From: Tulasnella sp. 424
Lineage: Eukaryota > Basidiomycota > Agaricomycetes > Cantharellales > Tulasnellaceae
Assembly (NCBI GenBank): GCA_019633425.1
Contig: WSUB01000078.1
Span: 1 to 64,000, forward strand
Length of the DNA stretch: 64,000 bases
Reading direction: 5' to 3'
Each line of letters starts with the position of its first letter. The stretch's first letter is position 1. The notes below the pieces were generated by a model. The model was not told the DNA's origin. It was given only the letters and a program-made list of their open reading frames with translations, and did not search any database. Shown piece after piece: positions 44,983 through 55,523 of this stretch. Made by a program: the position numbers and the translations under genes.

Positions 44983-45620
44983 AATGCAATCGGAAAACTT
45001 TACCGATAAATCGCGGGATTGAAACGGGAGCACTAGACGTTGCGTTGGCGACAACCTGTTGAGCAGGGCGTTTTTGCACTTTGAGAGACATTTTGTTGTG
45101 ATGGTGCGCGTTGAGAAACGGTGGAGACGATTTCCAAGTTGCGGTGATTTGGTTTTTTTGGATGATCCTTTTCATATAACGAATGAAGCCTAATAAGTAC
45201 CACAGGCGGCACCGGGAGTCACGGGGGATCGGATAGAAGTTGGGGGCGTGGCGGTGCAAGTTCACTTTTTGAGTAGTATGCCGGCAAATGGTGACTCGTT
45301 GAGTGATCACAGTGTGCTTCGACCTCATTGCTGTCCATGCCATGAGGACTCCTACACCGCTTCCTGTGGCTTCACCATTGCTTCCGACGAGACGAAGGTG
45401 TTAATTATACCGAGAATTACGCAACATCGTTCGTAATAGAAGCATGAGCCGGAAAAGCGGCCGGACAATGGATAACGGTACAGGAGGTATCACATGAGAT
45501 TCGGGAAGATACATGGGGAGCTTCGATAATATCGCTCATTAGATGTGGACATAGATGCACTGGATCGTGGTACTCGACCCTCACCACTCGCTTCAAACAC
45601 GAGGCCAGTCGGTAGGCTCA
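44983..45620. other. Intergenic: tatD promoter / J-like copy 2 terminator
   Basis: About 640 bases between two minus-strand genes. No supported gene. An upstream frame (MSLKVQKRPAQQ, 45092) could be a longer N-terminus of the TatD protein, for example a targeting peptide, but no splice join puts it in phase. Confidence 0.5.
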
Positions 45621-46667
45621 TCAACTCTCCCTCTCCAGCAGGGCATTCAAACTCCTAACAACCATACCAGCCCTGTCTCGGACTCTGGCCCTCTCGTCCT
45701 CGTTCTCGATCCTCTCAATCACCAGCTTTTCGAATCGATCGGGGTGATAGAGCCTCAGCGCCTCTCGGATCCGTTTCTTCACTGGCAGATCGGTCGAGTG
45801 AGCGGACGAGAGCAGAAGATCCTGGATATCGTCCGGCGTGATCGAATTGCTTGTATAATCCAATATGGGCCATGGAACTCTTGATCCGTCTAGAGTGTGT
45901 CGCACGTCGTCCTGGTTAGGGTCCGCATCCAGCAGACCTCTCCACTGGTCGGAGTACTGCTCCCATACCGATCTAACTTCCTCTGGATCTGGCCGAGTCC
46001 GCCTGCGTCGGGTAGACAGCATTCGTGATATCGAAGGACAGTCTAGGCTATCTGGTGCTACCATGACCGCTGGCGTTGCATACCGTGGCTCCGATAGACG
46101 GCGAAGGGGAAGATTTCTGGGGGTCGGTCGCGGTTCGGGTCGTTCAACGCTCGGGGCTTCCGCCGCAGGAGACTCCGACGAAGTATCGAAAGGATGAATT
46201 GAAATCGGTGGACCAAGATCCAGCCCCAAGGCGTTCTCGAGGGGAGGAGGATCTGATGGGATGTGCCGCGAGCTATGGTTCGGGTATGGGTGCACTCCAA
46301 CACGACGTATGGACAGCGTCGGACTTGCTTCTTCCTCGTCGTCTACGGCTGTTGCGGCTTCTGATAATGGTGTAGATACCTCATCGAGAGGTATTTCTTC
46401 GATGTCGTCGGCGACGCTCGAGTCCTCGACTAAGGTTGAAATCTCCGACCCTAAGACGACCTCTTCGTCCCCATCAAGGACGCTGCGAGCGTCAATGAGG
46501 TCTTCCACGATGTCTTGATCAGTCGTATCGATGTAATTGTCGGTCATGGTCTCCTTGTGCAGCTCTTCAATGGTTTCACCTTTGGTTAAGTTCCTCCGAC
46601 TCGGATGACGACGGCTGTGACGGTTCGATTGTCGATGAGGACGCAAGCTTCTACCGTGTTTGGTCAT
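45621..46667 (-). CDS. Acidic protein with degenerate J-domain-like C-terminus (copy 2)
   Basis: One exon of 348 residues from ATG 46667 (MTKHGRSLRPHRQS, basic and His-rich). A long Asp/Glu-rich middle follows (DDIEEIPLDEVSTPLSEAA; DDEEEASPTLSIRRVG). The C-terminal about 120 residues match the J-like gene at 23575-25014 block for block: VRSVWEQYSDQWRGL, VPWPILDY, DIQDLLLSSAHSTDLP, KKRIREALRLYHPDRFEKL and VVRSLNALLERES. The N-terminal halves are unrelated, so the module has been combined with different disordered leaders. The function of the module is not established; it may act as an interaction domain. Confidence 0.75.
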   Translation of the reverse strand: MTKHGRSLRPHRQSNRHSRRHPSRRNLTKGETIEELHKETMTDNYIDTTDQDIVEDLIDARSVLDGDEEVVLGSEISTLVEDSSVADDIEEIPLDEVSTPLSEAATAVDDEEEASPTLSIRRVGVHPYPNHSSRHIPSDPPPLENALGLDLGPPISIHPFDTSSESPAAEAPSVERPEPRPTPRNLPLRRLSEPRYATPAVMVAPDSLDCPSISRMLSTRRRRTRPDPEEVRSVWEQYSDQWRGLLDADPNQDDVRHTLDGSRVPWPILDYTSNSITPDDIQDLLLSSAHSTDLPVKKRIREALRLYHPDRFEKLVIERIENEDERARVRDRAGMVVRSLNALLERES

Positions 46668-47724
46668 TAACCTCTATCGAGGAGCTCGTGACGGAGGGTG
46701 GAGGTGGGGGAGAAGGTGTCGGTGTTATGAGAGAGAATGCAAATTCGAAGTGGGACCACGAAGGGGAGAAAATAACAGGTGAAATGAAGAAACGTGGAGA
46801 TGAATCCACGAAATATTATTAGAGATGGAGTTGAATCCGAAGAGAGAAGTGGGGGTCAACGGAAACTACTGAGGGGAGGGGGGTAGGCAGGACCTGTCTG
46901 GAGGGGTAACCATTCTCCCGCTCCGACTCCTCTTTTCAACTGTAACCTAATGCCACGCAGTCAGTATAGGAGTCGACGCACCGCGACGTACGAGAGCACC
47001 ATTGGTGGAGGGACCTCTTTGTTCTAGTAAATTCCGGGAGTTTCTAGGAACACATGTACAGCCGTCTCATTGGACGTGTTTGTTGGCAGAGACGGAAGGT
47101 GCAGCGCCGCGGCGCCGACCCAAGCGCCCGGTGCCTCCCTACGAGACACGCCGGTCCCGGTCGAGGGAACTACGCCATTCACTGAAGCTTTATTTACTGC
47201 AAGTCTTGTATCTTTGCTGCTATATACCGAACAGCCCGGTTTTTGTTCTCTCGCGGAGGAGTGCTTTTGCGCAAGAGGTCGAATTTCCCCGGTCTGAAGC
47301 TCGTGCATTACGGGGCACAAATGACACTTTTCTGATACACAAATGACAATTTTCTGATACACAATGGTATCATATCCCCGCAAATGGAGTCATACACGCG
47401 CGAGCTTTAGTCACTCGATGGAATGTCACGGAGGTTCCACTATCGAACCCATGAACGACTTTGACCAGTAGTCCACCTGAGAGAGAGATGCCCTTAGTAA
47501 GTAAAAGAAACGTGCGTCATCCCATACCACTATTTTGCCTTTAATAAACTCAATATTGACTCAACGGTCCAAACCTGAGGATAGGCACACCATAGAGCGA
47601 GGTGTGTAGACACCTACCGTTCTCTGACATTCCATAGAATGAAATCCCACGCATGGACCATCCTTATGGGTTAAGAAGGTTTGTTCCAAAATATATCAAC
47701 AACTAGATATAACTACAACTATTG
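46668..47724. repeat. Left edge of the minus-strand family B array; spacer without its gene
   Basis: From about 46990 the sequence is a family B spacer in minus orientation. It has the GTCTCATTGGACGTGTTTGTTG element (about 47072-47093), the GAAGCTCGTGCATTACG block, and the 3'-flank with a CATTCCATAGAATG hairpin near 47630. The 5' element lies to the left of any F-box gene, where the J-like gene now stands, so a further family B copy was probably lost here. Between 46668 and 46990 is the promoter region of the J-like gene. Confidence 0.6.
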
Positions 47725-49248
47725 TTACATAGCTACCGAAATCTCAGCATATGGTAAGATCTTCCGGACTTCTCCAAGCAAATATGCAGATCTCCCGCAA
47801 TCTGGAATGCGGACCGCTTTGATAGGCTGAGGACGTATCCCCTCGTTGTCCGATTCCTCAGAGCTCGACCCGTACCGGCGCCGAAGCATGTCCAGCATCG
47901 GCGCGTCTTGAGATGCTTGGCTCCCCATTCCGTATCCGAAAACTTCCAGGTCTGGTAGCGGCCAACCTGAATGAGTGGGGTGACCCATGTGAGCTAGGAT
48001 AGAGTTGTGTATGGTGGCGTCAGAGTTGGAGGGGGCTTCCAAGAGGAGAAGCCTAATGGTCGTATGAGAATCGAGGAGGTTCATTGTACGAACATCCTCG
48101 AACCCGGCCATCAGGAGGCGGATGGATATCTTTGGTATGTCTTGTTGAAGGTAATCTCCTAGCCAGCGCACGGTCTCCTTGATCTGATGAACCGAATTCA
48201 ATCTAAACTCCAGCCCAAGAATCTGACGGTAGACAGGATGCCACGAATCCCCGTCATGAAAATTCAAACAGAACTCCATACTCTGGGCAGTTGAACAATT
48301 TATACCAATGTCCTTGTATTGACCGCGAGCTAAGAGTGTCCGCAGGACCGGGGTGAAATGGCTGGTACTGGCTATGAAGAGACAGCCTTTCACGACATCG
48401 TCAGGGAACGGGGGAAATTGAGAGCTGATGAAGAGTTTGGAGCAATTGGGAGTGTGTAATGTCGATAGGAAGAAGTTACTGACAGGAACAGACATGAATA
48501 TGAGATGGAGAGTCGTAAGATGTGGGAGGTGAATCGGTGTCGACGCTGTGTGTGCGGGGCATGTGATTGGACTTCGTCCAAGCTCCAAGCTTTCCAGGTA
48601 TGGCGAGTTCCGCAGAACCTCCAGCAACTGTTCAGCCGAGACATCCATAACATCTACCAGGTTTAGTGATAAAACACCGTGGAGGTGAAGCCCCTGAGAC
48701 GATAGTTTGCAAGGCATGCCATCAATTTCTAATCGACGAAGCATGGGGAAGGCGGACGTATCGGGTAGCTGGGGCGGGTCGGCTCCAGCAAGTAAGCTCC
48801 GTCTATGCGATGGCCCCCCCTTCAAGATGAGAGTGTCCAAGCACGGGGAGGGCCTTTCCCCGAGCTCGGCGAACAGCGTCCTGAACGGCTCGGGCTCGAA
48901 GGTTTGTGTGATCAGGGATATTGAACGGCATTGGGGCAGTCGCGGGACCAATTTGTGGAGAAATACAGAGAGGCTTGTTGGAGGCCGAGGGCTGCCAGAC
49001 CAAAGGAAGTAAATGTCGATCAGGAGATCCCCGGACTTGGCGAGTGATTTTTCGGTGTAGTGAAAGGCGTCGTGGGCTGAAATCTCTGTCCAGAGGGAGG
49101 CGGATTCCTGCACGACGTCCCGCCAGGACTTGCAAACGAGGCTTATACGACGACGATCTTGTTGGAGGCTGGTGATGTTAAATGAGAGTCGGAAGATGTA
49201 GAGGAGGACCTCAACGGGCAAGTCCTGGATGCCGGTATGTTGCTTCAT
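47725..49248 (-). CDS. F-box family B, member 3
   Basis: Single exon, 507 residues, ATG 49248. F-box: GIQDLPVEVLLYIFRLSFNI, ISLVCKSWRDVVQES, LWTEISAHD. Repeats follow in the same order as member 2: FPMLRRLEIDGMPCKLS, EQLLEVLRNSPYLESLELG, VSNFFLSTLHTPNCSKLFIS, HFTPVLRTLLARGQYKDI, then a divergent segment and a C-terminus IRPQPIKAVRIPDCG to LPYAEISVAM. It ends shorter than the other members and lacks the usual FW ending. Same orientation as members 4-6 and opposite to members 1 and 2. Confidence 0.85.
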   Translation of the reverse strand: MKQHTGIQDLPVEVLLYIFRLSFNITSLQQDRRRISLVCKSWRDVVQESASLWTEISAHDAFHYTEKSLAKSGDLLIDIYFLWSGSPRPPTSLSVFLHKLVPRLPQCRSISLITQTFEPEPFRTLFAELGERPSPCLDTLILKGGPSHRRSLLAGADPPQLPDTSAFPMLRRLEIDGMPCKLSSQGLHLHGVLSLNLVDVMDVSAEQLLEVLRNSPYLESLELGRSPITCPAHTASTPIHLPHLTTLHLIFMSVPVSNFFLSTLHTPNCSKLFISSQFPPFPDDVVKGCLFIASTSHFTPVLRTLLARGQYKDIGINCSTAQSMEFCLNFHDGDSWHPVYRQILGLEFRLNSVHQIKETVRWLGDYLQQDIPKISIRLLMAGFEDVRTMNLLDSHTTIRLLLLEAPSNSDATIHNSILAHMGHPTHSGWPLPDLEVFGYGMGSQASQDAPMLDMLRRRYGSSSEESDNEGIRPQPIKAVRIPDCGRSAYLLGEVRKILPYAEISVAM

Positions 49249-50346
49249 CGATTGCCCCTTCGTCCTTTAGGTCGATCGAAAGAGAGTTGAAAGAGAGTTG
49301 TTAGCATGTCGTGGAAGAAAAGGCAGCGCCGAGTCAGCACTTACTCAGAGATCGATCGAAGAGTCACGGCAGTGGTGACGGCTAGTGGTGCGCCGATGGG
49401 GCTAGCCTTGGGCTTGAGACGAACAATTAAGCTTGTATGCCAGACTAGAACCAACACCAATTAGTCCTGAACAGAGGCGAAATGTTTCATATAGCATTAC
49501 ATTCAACAGCGGTAAGAAGCCTTGAACTCTTGCTTCCGGAGGTCGCAGCTTTATCGCCTCGTTATAAACACGCTTGGAATAGCTATGCTGACAGTGACCT
49601 GGAGATATTCCTTTGCTGGAAGAGAGCAGCGTTGCTCGAGGGTCCTGGTTGTTCTATCGGATTCTGAGAGATTCGAAGGACACAGCCGTCTCATTGGACG
49701 TGTTTGTTGTCAGAGGTGAAAGCTGCCAGTGCAGCGCCCACCCACGCGTCCGGTGCTTTCTTGCGGATGTGCCGACGCCGTTCGAGGGAAGTGTACCATT
49801 CACTGAAGCGAAATGTTCTAAAAAAACTGCATTTTTACTACTATAAGGCTCTCGGCTCGCCGTTTGTGCTTTCACAGCGCAATTTTATGCGCCAATCCTC
49901 GGGTCTCTCTGGTCTGAAGCTCGTGCATTACGAAATGCTAAGGTTAATAATGGACCCAAACGAGGTTTATGACACACAGTGATATCATATCGCTGTGAAT
50001 AAAGTCATATGCGCGCAACCTCAGTCGTTCAATCGAATATCATGCAGGTTTCCACTGCTAAACCCAAAGAAGACCTACGAGCCTTCCACAACGGCCATAA
50101 CTCCCCCTGAGCAATGATTTACCTGGAAAAAAGCAAGCGCGTCGTCCTACAGGACTCTGTTACATTTGATAGGTTCAAGGCCGACCCAGCGGTCTAAGGT
50201 TGTACGCTATGAAACGAGGTGTGTCGCCATCTGCCATGCTATTTTATTGTGTAGAGTGAAGATCCAGGCATACACCACTCGCATAAGTTAGGAAGCTTTG
50301 TTACGAAGTACATCAACAGCTAGATATGATTTCAGTTATTATCACT
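49249..50346. repeat. Family B spacer between members 3 and 4
   Basis: The 1.1 kb contain the leader-intron region of member 3 (about 49250-49350), the GTCTCATTGGACGTGTTTGTTG element (about 49690-49711), GAAGCTCGTGCATTACG, and the 3'-flank of member 4 (AACTCCCCCTGAGCAATG, GTCGACC-type end near 50190). Weak frames here do not match between spacer copies. Confidence 0.6.
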
Positions 50347-51900
50347 TCACCAAAAAGAAAAGCCACCACTGACTCCGGAAGTCTCAATCTTTGGCAAGAT
50401 CTTCCGGACTTCTCCGAGTAAATTTGCATTTCTCCCCCCATCGATTCCTACACGCACCCTTTTGATGGGCCGAGGGCGCATCCGCTCGTTGTCTGGTTCC
50501 TCAGAGCTCGACACGTAACGGCGTCGGAGCATGTCGAGCATCACCTCGCCTTGAGATTCGGCGTTCTCCGCCGCCCTGTAGACGAAAACCTCCAAGTTTG
50601 GTAGCGGCCAACCCAACTGAGTAGACTGAGCCATGTGAACGAGGATAGGATTGGGCATGGTGTCTTCGGAGTCGGAGGGAACTCCAAAGCCGAGATGGGT
50701 GATGGTTGTATAAGAATCGAGGAGGTTCATCAACTGCACTTCCTCGATGCCATACATAAAGAGGCGAATCGATATCTTTGGCGCGTCTCGTTGAAAGCAA
50801 CCTCCTAGCCAGCGCATGGTTTCCTCGATCTGCTGAACCGAATTCAGTCTGAACTCCAGCCGAATAATTGAATCTGTATTGACGTCAGTATAATCGCGAT
50901 CCTGGTCATGGAATTGTAAGAAGAATTCCATCTTCTCGGCCTCCGTGGTAGTTACATCGATATCCTTGTGTCGACCGCGAGCTAAGAGAGTCTGCAGAAC
51001 CGGGGTGAAGTGGTTGGTGCTGCTTGTAAAGAGAGAGCCTCTCACAACATCGTTAGGGAACTGGGGAAATTGGGAGCTGATGAAGAGCTTGGAGCAATTG
51101 GGAGTGTGTAATGTCGATAGGAAGAAGTTACTGACAGGAAGGGGTAGGAATATGAGATGGAGGGTCGTAAGATGAGGGAGGTGAACCTGGGTCAATGCCG
51201 GTTGCACAGGGCATGTGATTGGACTTCGTCCAAGCTCCAAACTTTCCAAGTATGGCGAGTTCCGAAGGACCTCGAGCAGCTGTTCAGCTGAGACGTTAAT
51301 AACGTCCACCAGGTTGAGGGATAAGACTCTGTGGAGCTGAAGGCCCTGAGGTGGAAGCTCGCAAGGGGTCCCCTCGATTTCTAATCGACGAAGTTTGGGG
51401 AAGGCGGACGTTTCGGGTAATTGGGGCGGGTTGGCTCCAGCACCATGCCTCCGTCTCTGCGATGGATCTCCCTTCAGGATTAAGCTTTCGAGGCGTAGAG
51501 CAGCCTTGCTTTGGAGCTTTTCAAGCACCGACTCGAACCATTCGAGCATGTAGCCTTGTGAGATTAGGGATATTGAACGGGATCGGAACAGTAGAGAGGT
51601 TACTAGGTCGACGTATGAAGAGAGATACATTTGAGGGTGGGGGCCGCCAGACCAGATGTAGTATAGGTCGATTGGGAGATCCTTTGACTTGGCAAGTGAT
51701 CTTTCAGCGTAATGTCTGTCGTCGTCCGCTGAAATCTCTGTCCAGAGGTAGGCGGATTCTTGCACGACGTCTCTCCAGTACTGACAGACAAGGATGAGAC
51801 GACAACGATCCCGTTTGAGACTCGTAATGTCAAACGAGAGCCGGAAGATGTAGAGGAGGAGCTCTGTTGGGAGATCCTGGATGCTGGTAGGTCGCTCCAT
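50347..51900 (-). CDS. F-box family B, member 4
   Basis: Single exon, 517 residues from ATG 51900 (MERPTSIQDLP). The open frame extends 30 codons further upstream, but that part is the leader intron region, and the ATG before the F-box matches members 1 and 2. F-box: LPTELLLYIFRLSFDI, LILVCQYWRDVVQES. Body: FPKLRRLEIEGTPCELP, SPYLESLELGRSPITCP, LPLPVSNFFLSTLHTPNCS, VLQTLLARGRHKDIDV. The C-terminus IRPRPIKRV-like region ends GVSGGFSFW. It resembles member 2 at both ends and member 3 in the middle (the LHTPNCSKLFISSQFP block), so it may be a mosaic. Confidence 0.86.
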   Translation of the reverse strand: MERPTSIQDLPTELLLYIFRLSFDITSLKRDRCRLILVCQYWRDVVQESAYLWTEISADDDRHYAERSLAKSKDLPIDLYYIWSGGPHPQMYLSSYVDLVTSLLFRSRSISLISQGYMLEWFESVLEKLQSKAALRLESLILKGDPSQRRRHGAGANPPQLPETSAFPKLRRLEIEGTPCELPPQGLQLHRVLSLNLVDVINVSAEQLLEVLRNSPYLESLELGRSPITCPVQPALTQVHLPHLTTLHLIFLPLPVSNFFLSTLHTPNCSKLFISSQFPQFPNDVVRGSLFTSSTNHFTPVLQTLLARGRHKDIDVTTTEAEKMEFFLQFHDQDRDYTDVNTDSIIRLEFRLNSVQQIEETMRWLGGCFQRDAPKISIRLFMYGIEEVQLMNLLDSYTTITHLGFGVPSDSEDTMPNPILVHMAQSTQLGWPLPNLEVFVYRAAENAESQGEVMLDMLRRRYVSSSEEPDNERMRPRPIKRVRVGIDGGRNANLLGEVRKILPKIETSGVSGGFSFW

Positions 51901-53179
51901 CAATTGCTCCTTGCCTCTAGACCAGTCGAAAAGTCGTGAAAGAATAGTCGTTAGCACAAAGTAGAGGAGAAGGCAACGTGAAGTGGTCACTCACCCGGGG
52001 ATCGACTGATGAGTCATGGCAGCGGTGACGGCTAGTGGCGCACTGATACTAGGGCTTGCCTCAGGCTTGGGATGAACGGCTAAGCCTAGACGCCAAACTA
52101 GAACGAACCCAATCAGTTCTAAATAGAGGTGAAAAGGCCCATATAGCATTACCTGCGACTCCGGGGAGAAGTTCAACCCTTGCTAGTAGAAGCTTCAATT
52201 TGTCGCCTCGCCGCCAACACAATTGGAACACTATGCCGATCAGTGGCCTGAAAGATTTTCCCTCTGATGGTAGAGAGCGGTGTCACCAGAGGGTCCTGGG
52301 ATTCTGGGATATTCCAACACAAGGGGAGAGCGGTGATGTTCCGGTGCAGCACACGGTGGTGTGAGAAACCGCAGACTATGTTCGGGATTCTTCCAAAGCC
52401 GAAACACGACGCGATCATTCCCTGCTAAAACGTCCTAATCGACCTCGTTTCCGCTAAGAGAACTACGCGTATTTTCCGAATTCAAACATGTCCCACCCGC
52501 ATGTTCGGATTTCGGACCGAACTCCCCGTCTCGTTGGGCGTATTTGTTGGCGGGGCTGACGGGTGTGGTGTCGGCCCAGCGACCTGGTGCTTCCTTGCGA
52601 GACACGCGGATGGCGTTCGAGTAAACTATGCCATTCTCTGAAGCTAGATGTACTAACAAAGGGGCTCTGCAGTGGATAAACCTAATGCCTCGCCGTTTGT
52701 GCTTTCACACCGCGATTGTGCGCAAGAATCCTCAACTCTGCGGGTCTGAAGCTCGTGCATTATGAAATGCCCAGGTCAATAATGAGAAGCAAACAATATT
52801 TTAATGATAGACGATAGTATCAAATCTCCATGAATGTAGTCATGCACGCACGACTTCGGTCACTCGATCGAATGTCGTGCACGGGGGACCGAACCCCACT
52901 ACCGAACAGAGGAACAACTTCAAGTCTTCCACGATGACCGTTACTCCCCCAAGCAATAGTGTCCCTAGTAGAAGTGATGTGTGTCGTCTCACATCATCAG
53001 GTTGCTTTTGATAGCCTCAAGGCCGACCCAGCGGTCTAATGCTAGTGTTAGACATGCCATGGAGCGCTCAAGGGTGTCCGTAACTGCCGTCATATTACAT
53101 CGCATAGAATGAAACCCCGTGCATACATCATCTATATAGGTCAGGGAGACTTGGTCCAAAGTATATCACTACTGTTCCT
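51901..53179. repeat. Family B spacer between members 4 and 5
   Basis: Nearly 1.3 kb, the longest spacer of the array. It holds the leader-intron region (about 51903-51990, CACTCACC donor on the minus strand), a CGTCTCGTTGGGCGTATTTG element (about 52529-52552), GAAGCTCGTGCATTATG, and the 3' flank of member 5 with CATAGAATGAAACCCC near 53105. No gene seen. Confidence 0.6.
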
Positions 53180-54739
53180 TCACCAAAAAGCGCTGTCGTC
53201 ATCGTCGACTAGTGAACTCTCAACCTGTGGCAAGATCTTCTGGACCTCTCCTAACAAATATACACATCGCCCATCATCATCTCCTATCCGTACTTTTTTA
53301 ATAGGCTGAGGAAGCATCCGCGCGTTGTCTGATTCCTCAGGGCTCGACACGTACCGGCGCCGGAGCATGTCCAGCATCGCTTCGTCTTGCGATTCGACTT
53401 CCTCCGCCACTCCATAGACGAAAACCTCCAGGTTTGGTAGTGGCCAACCTGACTGAGCAGGGTGACCCAAGTGAAGGAGGATCGGGTTCGGATTGATGGC
53501 GTTGGAGTCAGAGGGTACTCGAAAGGCGAGATGTGTAATGGTCATATGGGAATCGATGAGATCCATTAAATGAACGTCCTCGAACCCATCCATGAAAAGG
53601 CGGATAGGAATTTTCGGCACGTCTTGTTGAAGGGAATCTGCCAGCCAGCGTATGGTCTCCTCGATTTGCCGAACTGAATCGAGTTGGAACTGCAGCCGAA
53701 GAATCGCTTGGCGAGCGGGATACTCGCATTCCTCGTCATGGAATTGCAGACAGAACTCCATGTTTTGAGCGTCTGAATGGATTATATCAATATCCCTGTA
53801 TCGACCGCGAGTTAACAGGGTCCGGATGATCGGGAAGAAGTGGCTGGTGCTGCTTGTGAAGAGACAACCTCTCACGATATCGTCAGGGACCTCAGGGAAA
53901 CGAGAGCTGATGAAGAGCTCGGAGCAATGGGGTGCACGTAATATTGATAGGAAGAAGTTGCTGACAGGTATGGGCATGAATATGAGATGGAGTGCTGTAA
54001 GCTGGGGCAGGTGAATCGAGGTCAACGCTCTTTCTTCGGGACATGCGATTGGGCTCCTTCCAAGCTCCAACCGTTCGAGGGATGGCGAGTTTCGAAGGAC
54101 CTCGAGCAACTGTTCACTCGAGACGTTATTAACGTCTACTAGGTTTAGAGATAGGACGTTGTTGAACAGGAGGCCTGGAGGCGATAGTTCGCAAGGTACG
54201 CCGTCAATTTCCAAGCGACGAAGCTTGGGGAAGGCAGTCGTTTCGGGTAGCTGGAGCCAGTTGGATATGGCGCTAGAGTACTGTCTATGCGATGAGTGCT
54301 TCTTCAAGATAAGAGCATTCAAGCGCGGGGCGGGCTTTTCCCGTAGCTCGGCAAGCAGCTGCTTGAATGAATCGAGTGCGTAGGTTTGTGTGATCAGGGA
54401 TATCGAACGGCATCGGGACAGTTGCGGGATTATTTGGTTGTTGACGTATGCAGCGAGGTATCTTCGAAGCGGAGGGCCACCAGGTTGAAGGTAGTATATG
54501 TCGATCGGAAGATCTTTGGACTTGGCGAGCGATGTTTCGACGTAGTGAATGCTGTCGTGGGCTGAAATCTCCGTCCACAGGCAGGCAGATTCCTGCATGA
54601 GGTCCCGCCAGGAGTGACAAACGAGGCTGAGACGACAACGATCCCGTTGAAGACTGGTAAGATCAAACGAGAGTCGGAAGATGTAGAGGAAGAGTTCGAT
54701 TGGGAGGTCCTGGATGCTGGTCATTCCGGGTCGCTCCAT
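53180..54739 (-). CDS. F-box family B, member 5
   Basis: Single exon, 519 residues from ATG 54739 (MERPGMTSIQDLP, two residues longer at the front than its relatives). F-box: LPIELFLYIFRLSFDLTSL, LSLVCHSWRDLMQES, LWTEISAHD. Body: FPKLRRLEIDGVPCELSP, EQLLEVLRNSPSLERLELG, LPQLTALHLIFMPIPVSNFF. C-terminus: MLPQPIKKVRIGDDDG to EVQKILPQVESSLVDDDDSA, with an acidic insert before FW. All family blocks are present; no disruption seen. Confidence 0.86.
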   Translation of the reverse strand: MERPGMTSIQDLPIELFLYIFRLSFDLTSLQRDRCRLSLVCHSWRDLMQESACLWTEISAHDSIHYVETSLAKSKDLPIDIYYLQPGGPPLRRYLAAYVNNQIIPQLSRCRSISLITQTYALDSFKQLLAELREKPAPRLNALILKKHSSHRQYSSAISNWLQLPETTAFPKLRRLEIDGVPCELSPPGLLFNNVLSLNLVDVNNVSSEQLLEVLRNSPSLERLELGRSPIACPEERALTSIHLPQLTALHLIFMPIPVSNFFLSILRAPHCSELFISSRFPEVPDDIVRGCLFTSSTSHFFPIIRTLLTRGRYRDIDIIHSDAQNMEFCLQFHDEECEYPARQAILRLQFQLDSVRQIEETIRWLADSLQQDVPKIPIRLFMDGFEDVHLMDLIDSHMTITHLAFRVPSDSNAINPNPILLHLGHPAQSGWPLPNLEVFVYGVAEEVESQDEAMLDMLRRRYVSSPEESDNARMLPQPIKKVRIGDDDGRCVYLLGEVQKILPQVESSLVDDDDSAFW

Positions 54740-55523
54740 CGATTGTGTCCGTACCTTTAGACGTGTCGAAAAGGGAGCAGTTAGCATGAAACGAAAAAAG
54801 AAGATGCGACACCGAGTAGACACTCACTCCGGAGATCGGTTGATGAGTCAGGGCTAGGGTGACGGTTGGTGGTGAGTTATTGGGGCTTGCGTCAAGCTCG
54901 ACGTTCCAAGAACACAGCCATCTCGTTGGACGTGTTTGTTGGCGTGGTACTTCCTCGCGAGATGGCACGCCGGTGCAGATCAAGGAAACTGTGCTATTCA
55001 ACGAAGCTAGACGTACCAACGAAGGTGATTTATAAGTTTTATTATCTTCAAGTGCGCAATTTTATGCGCGAAGTTCTCTGATCTCTCTAGTCTGAGGCTC
55101 GTGCTCCACGAAACGTCAAACATAACGATTAATGGGACATAAACGGTATTTCTGTGATTACGTCACCGTCAATGGGGTCTTACGCGCGGGAGTTTAGCCA
55201 CTCGATTGAATGTTCTACTACCGGACGTATGGACGATTTAGGGCGTTCCACAATGAGCATTACTCCCAATGAATGATAGATGCCCTTAGTAAAGCAACAC
55301 GCGTCGTTCCACATCATTATGTTGCACTTGATAGACTCTGATCATGACTGACCCAGCGGTCCAAGGCTGGGGCTGGGTATGCTACAGACGAGATGTGCCG
55401 ACATCTGATGTTCTATAGAGGTCCATAGAATGAAGACCCGCACATACACCACCCTCATGATCATGTTAGGAGAATTCTTTCAAATTACATCAGGAGTTAT
55501 ATAAAATTTCAGCTATTGCTACT
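54740..55523. repeat. Family B spacer between members 5 and 6
   Basis: It contains a shorter 5' flank (CATCTCGTTGGACGTGTTTG, about 54919-54940, only about 190 bases from the ATG of member 5), the shared block with CTCGTGCTCCACGAAACG, and a 3' flank with GTTCTATAGAGGTCCATAGAATG near 55412-55434. Compared with 49249-50346 several hundred bases are missing from the 5' part. Confidence 0.6.
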
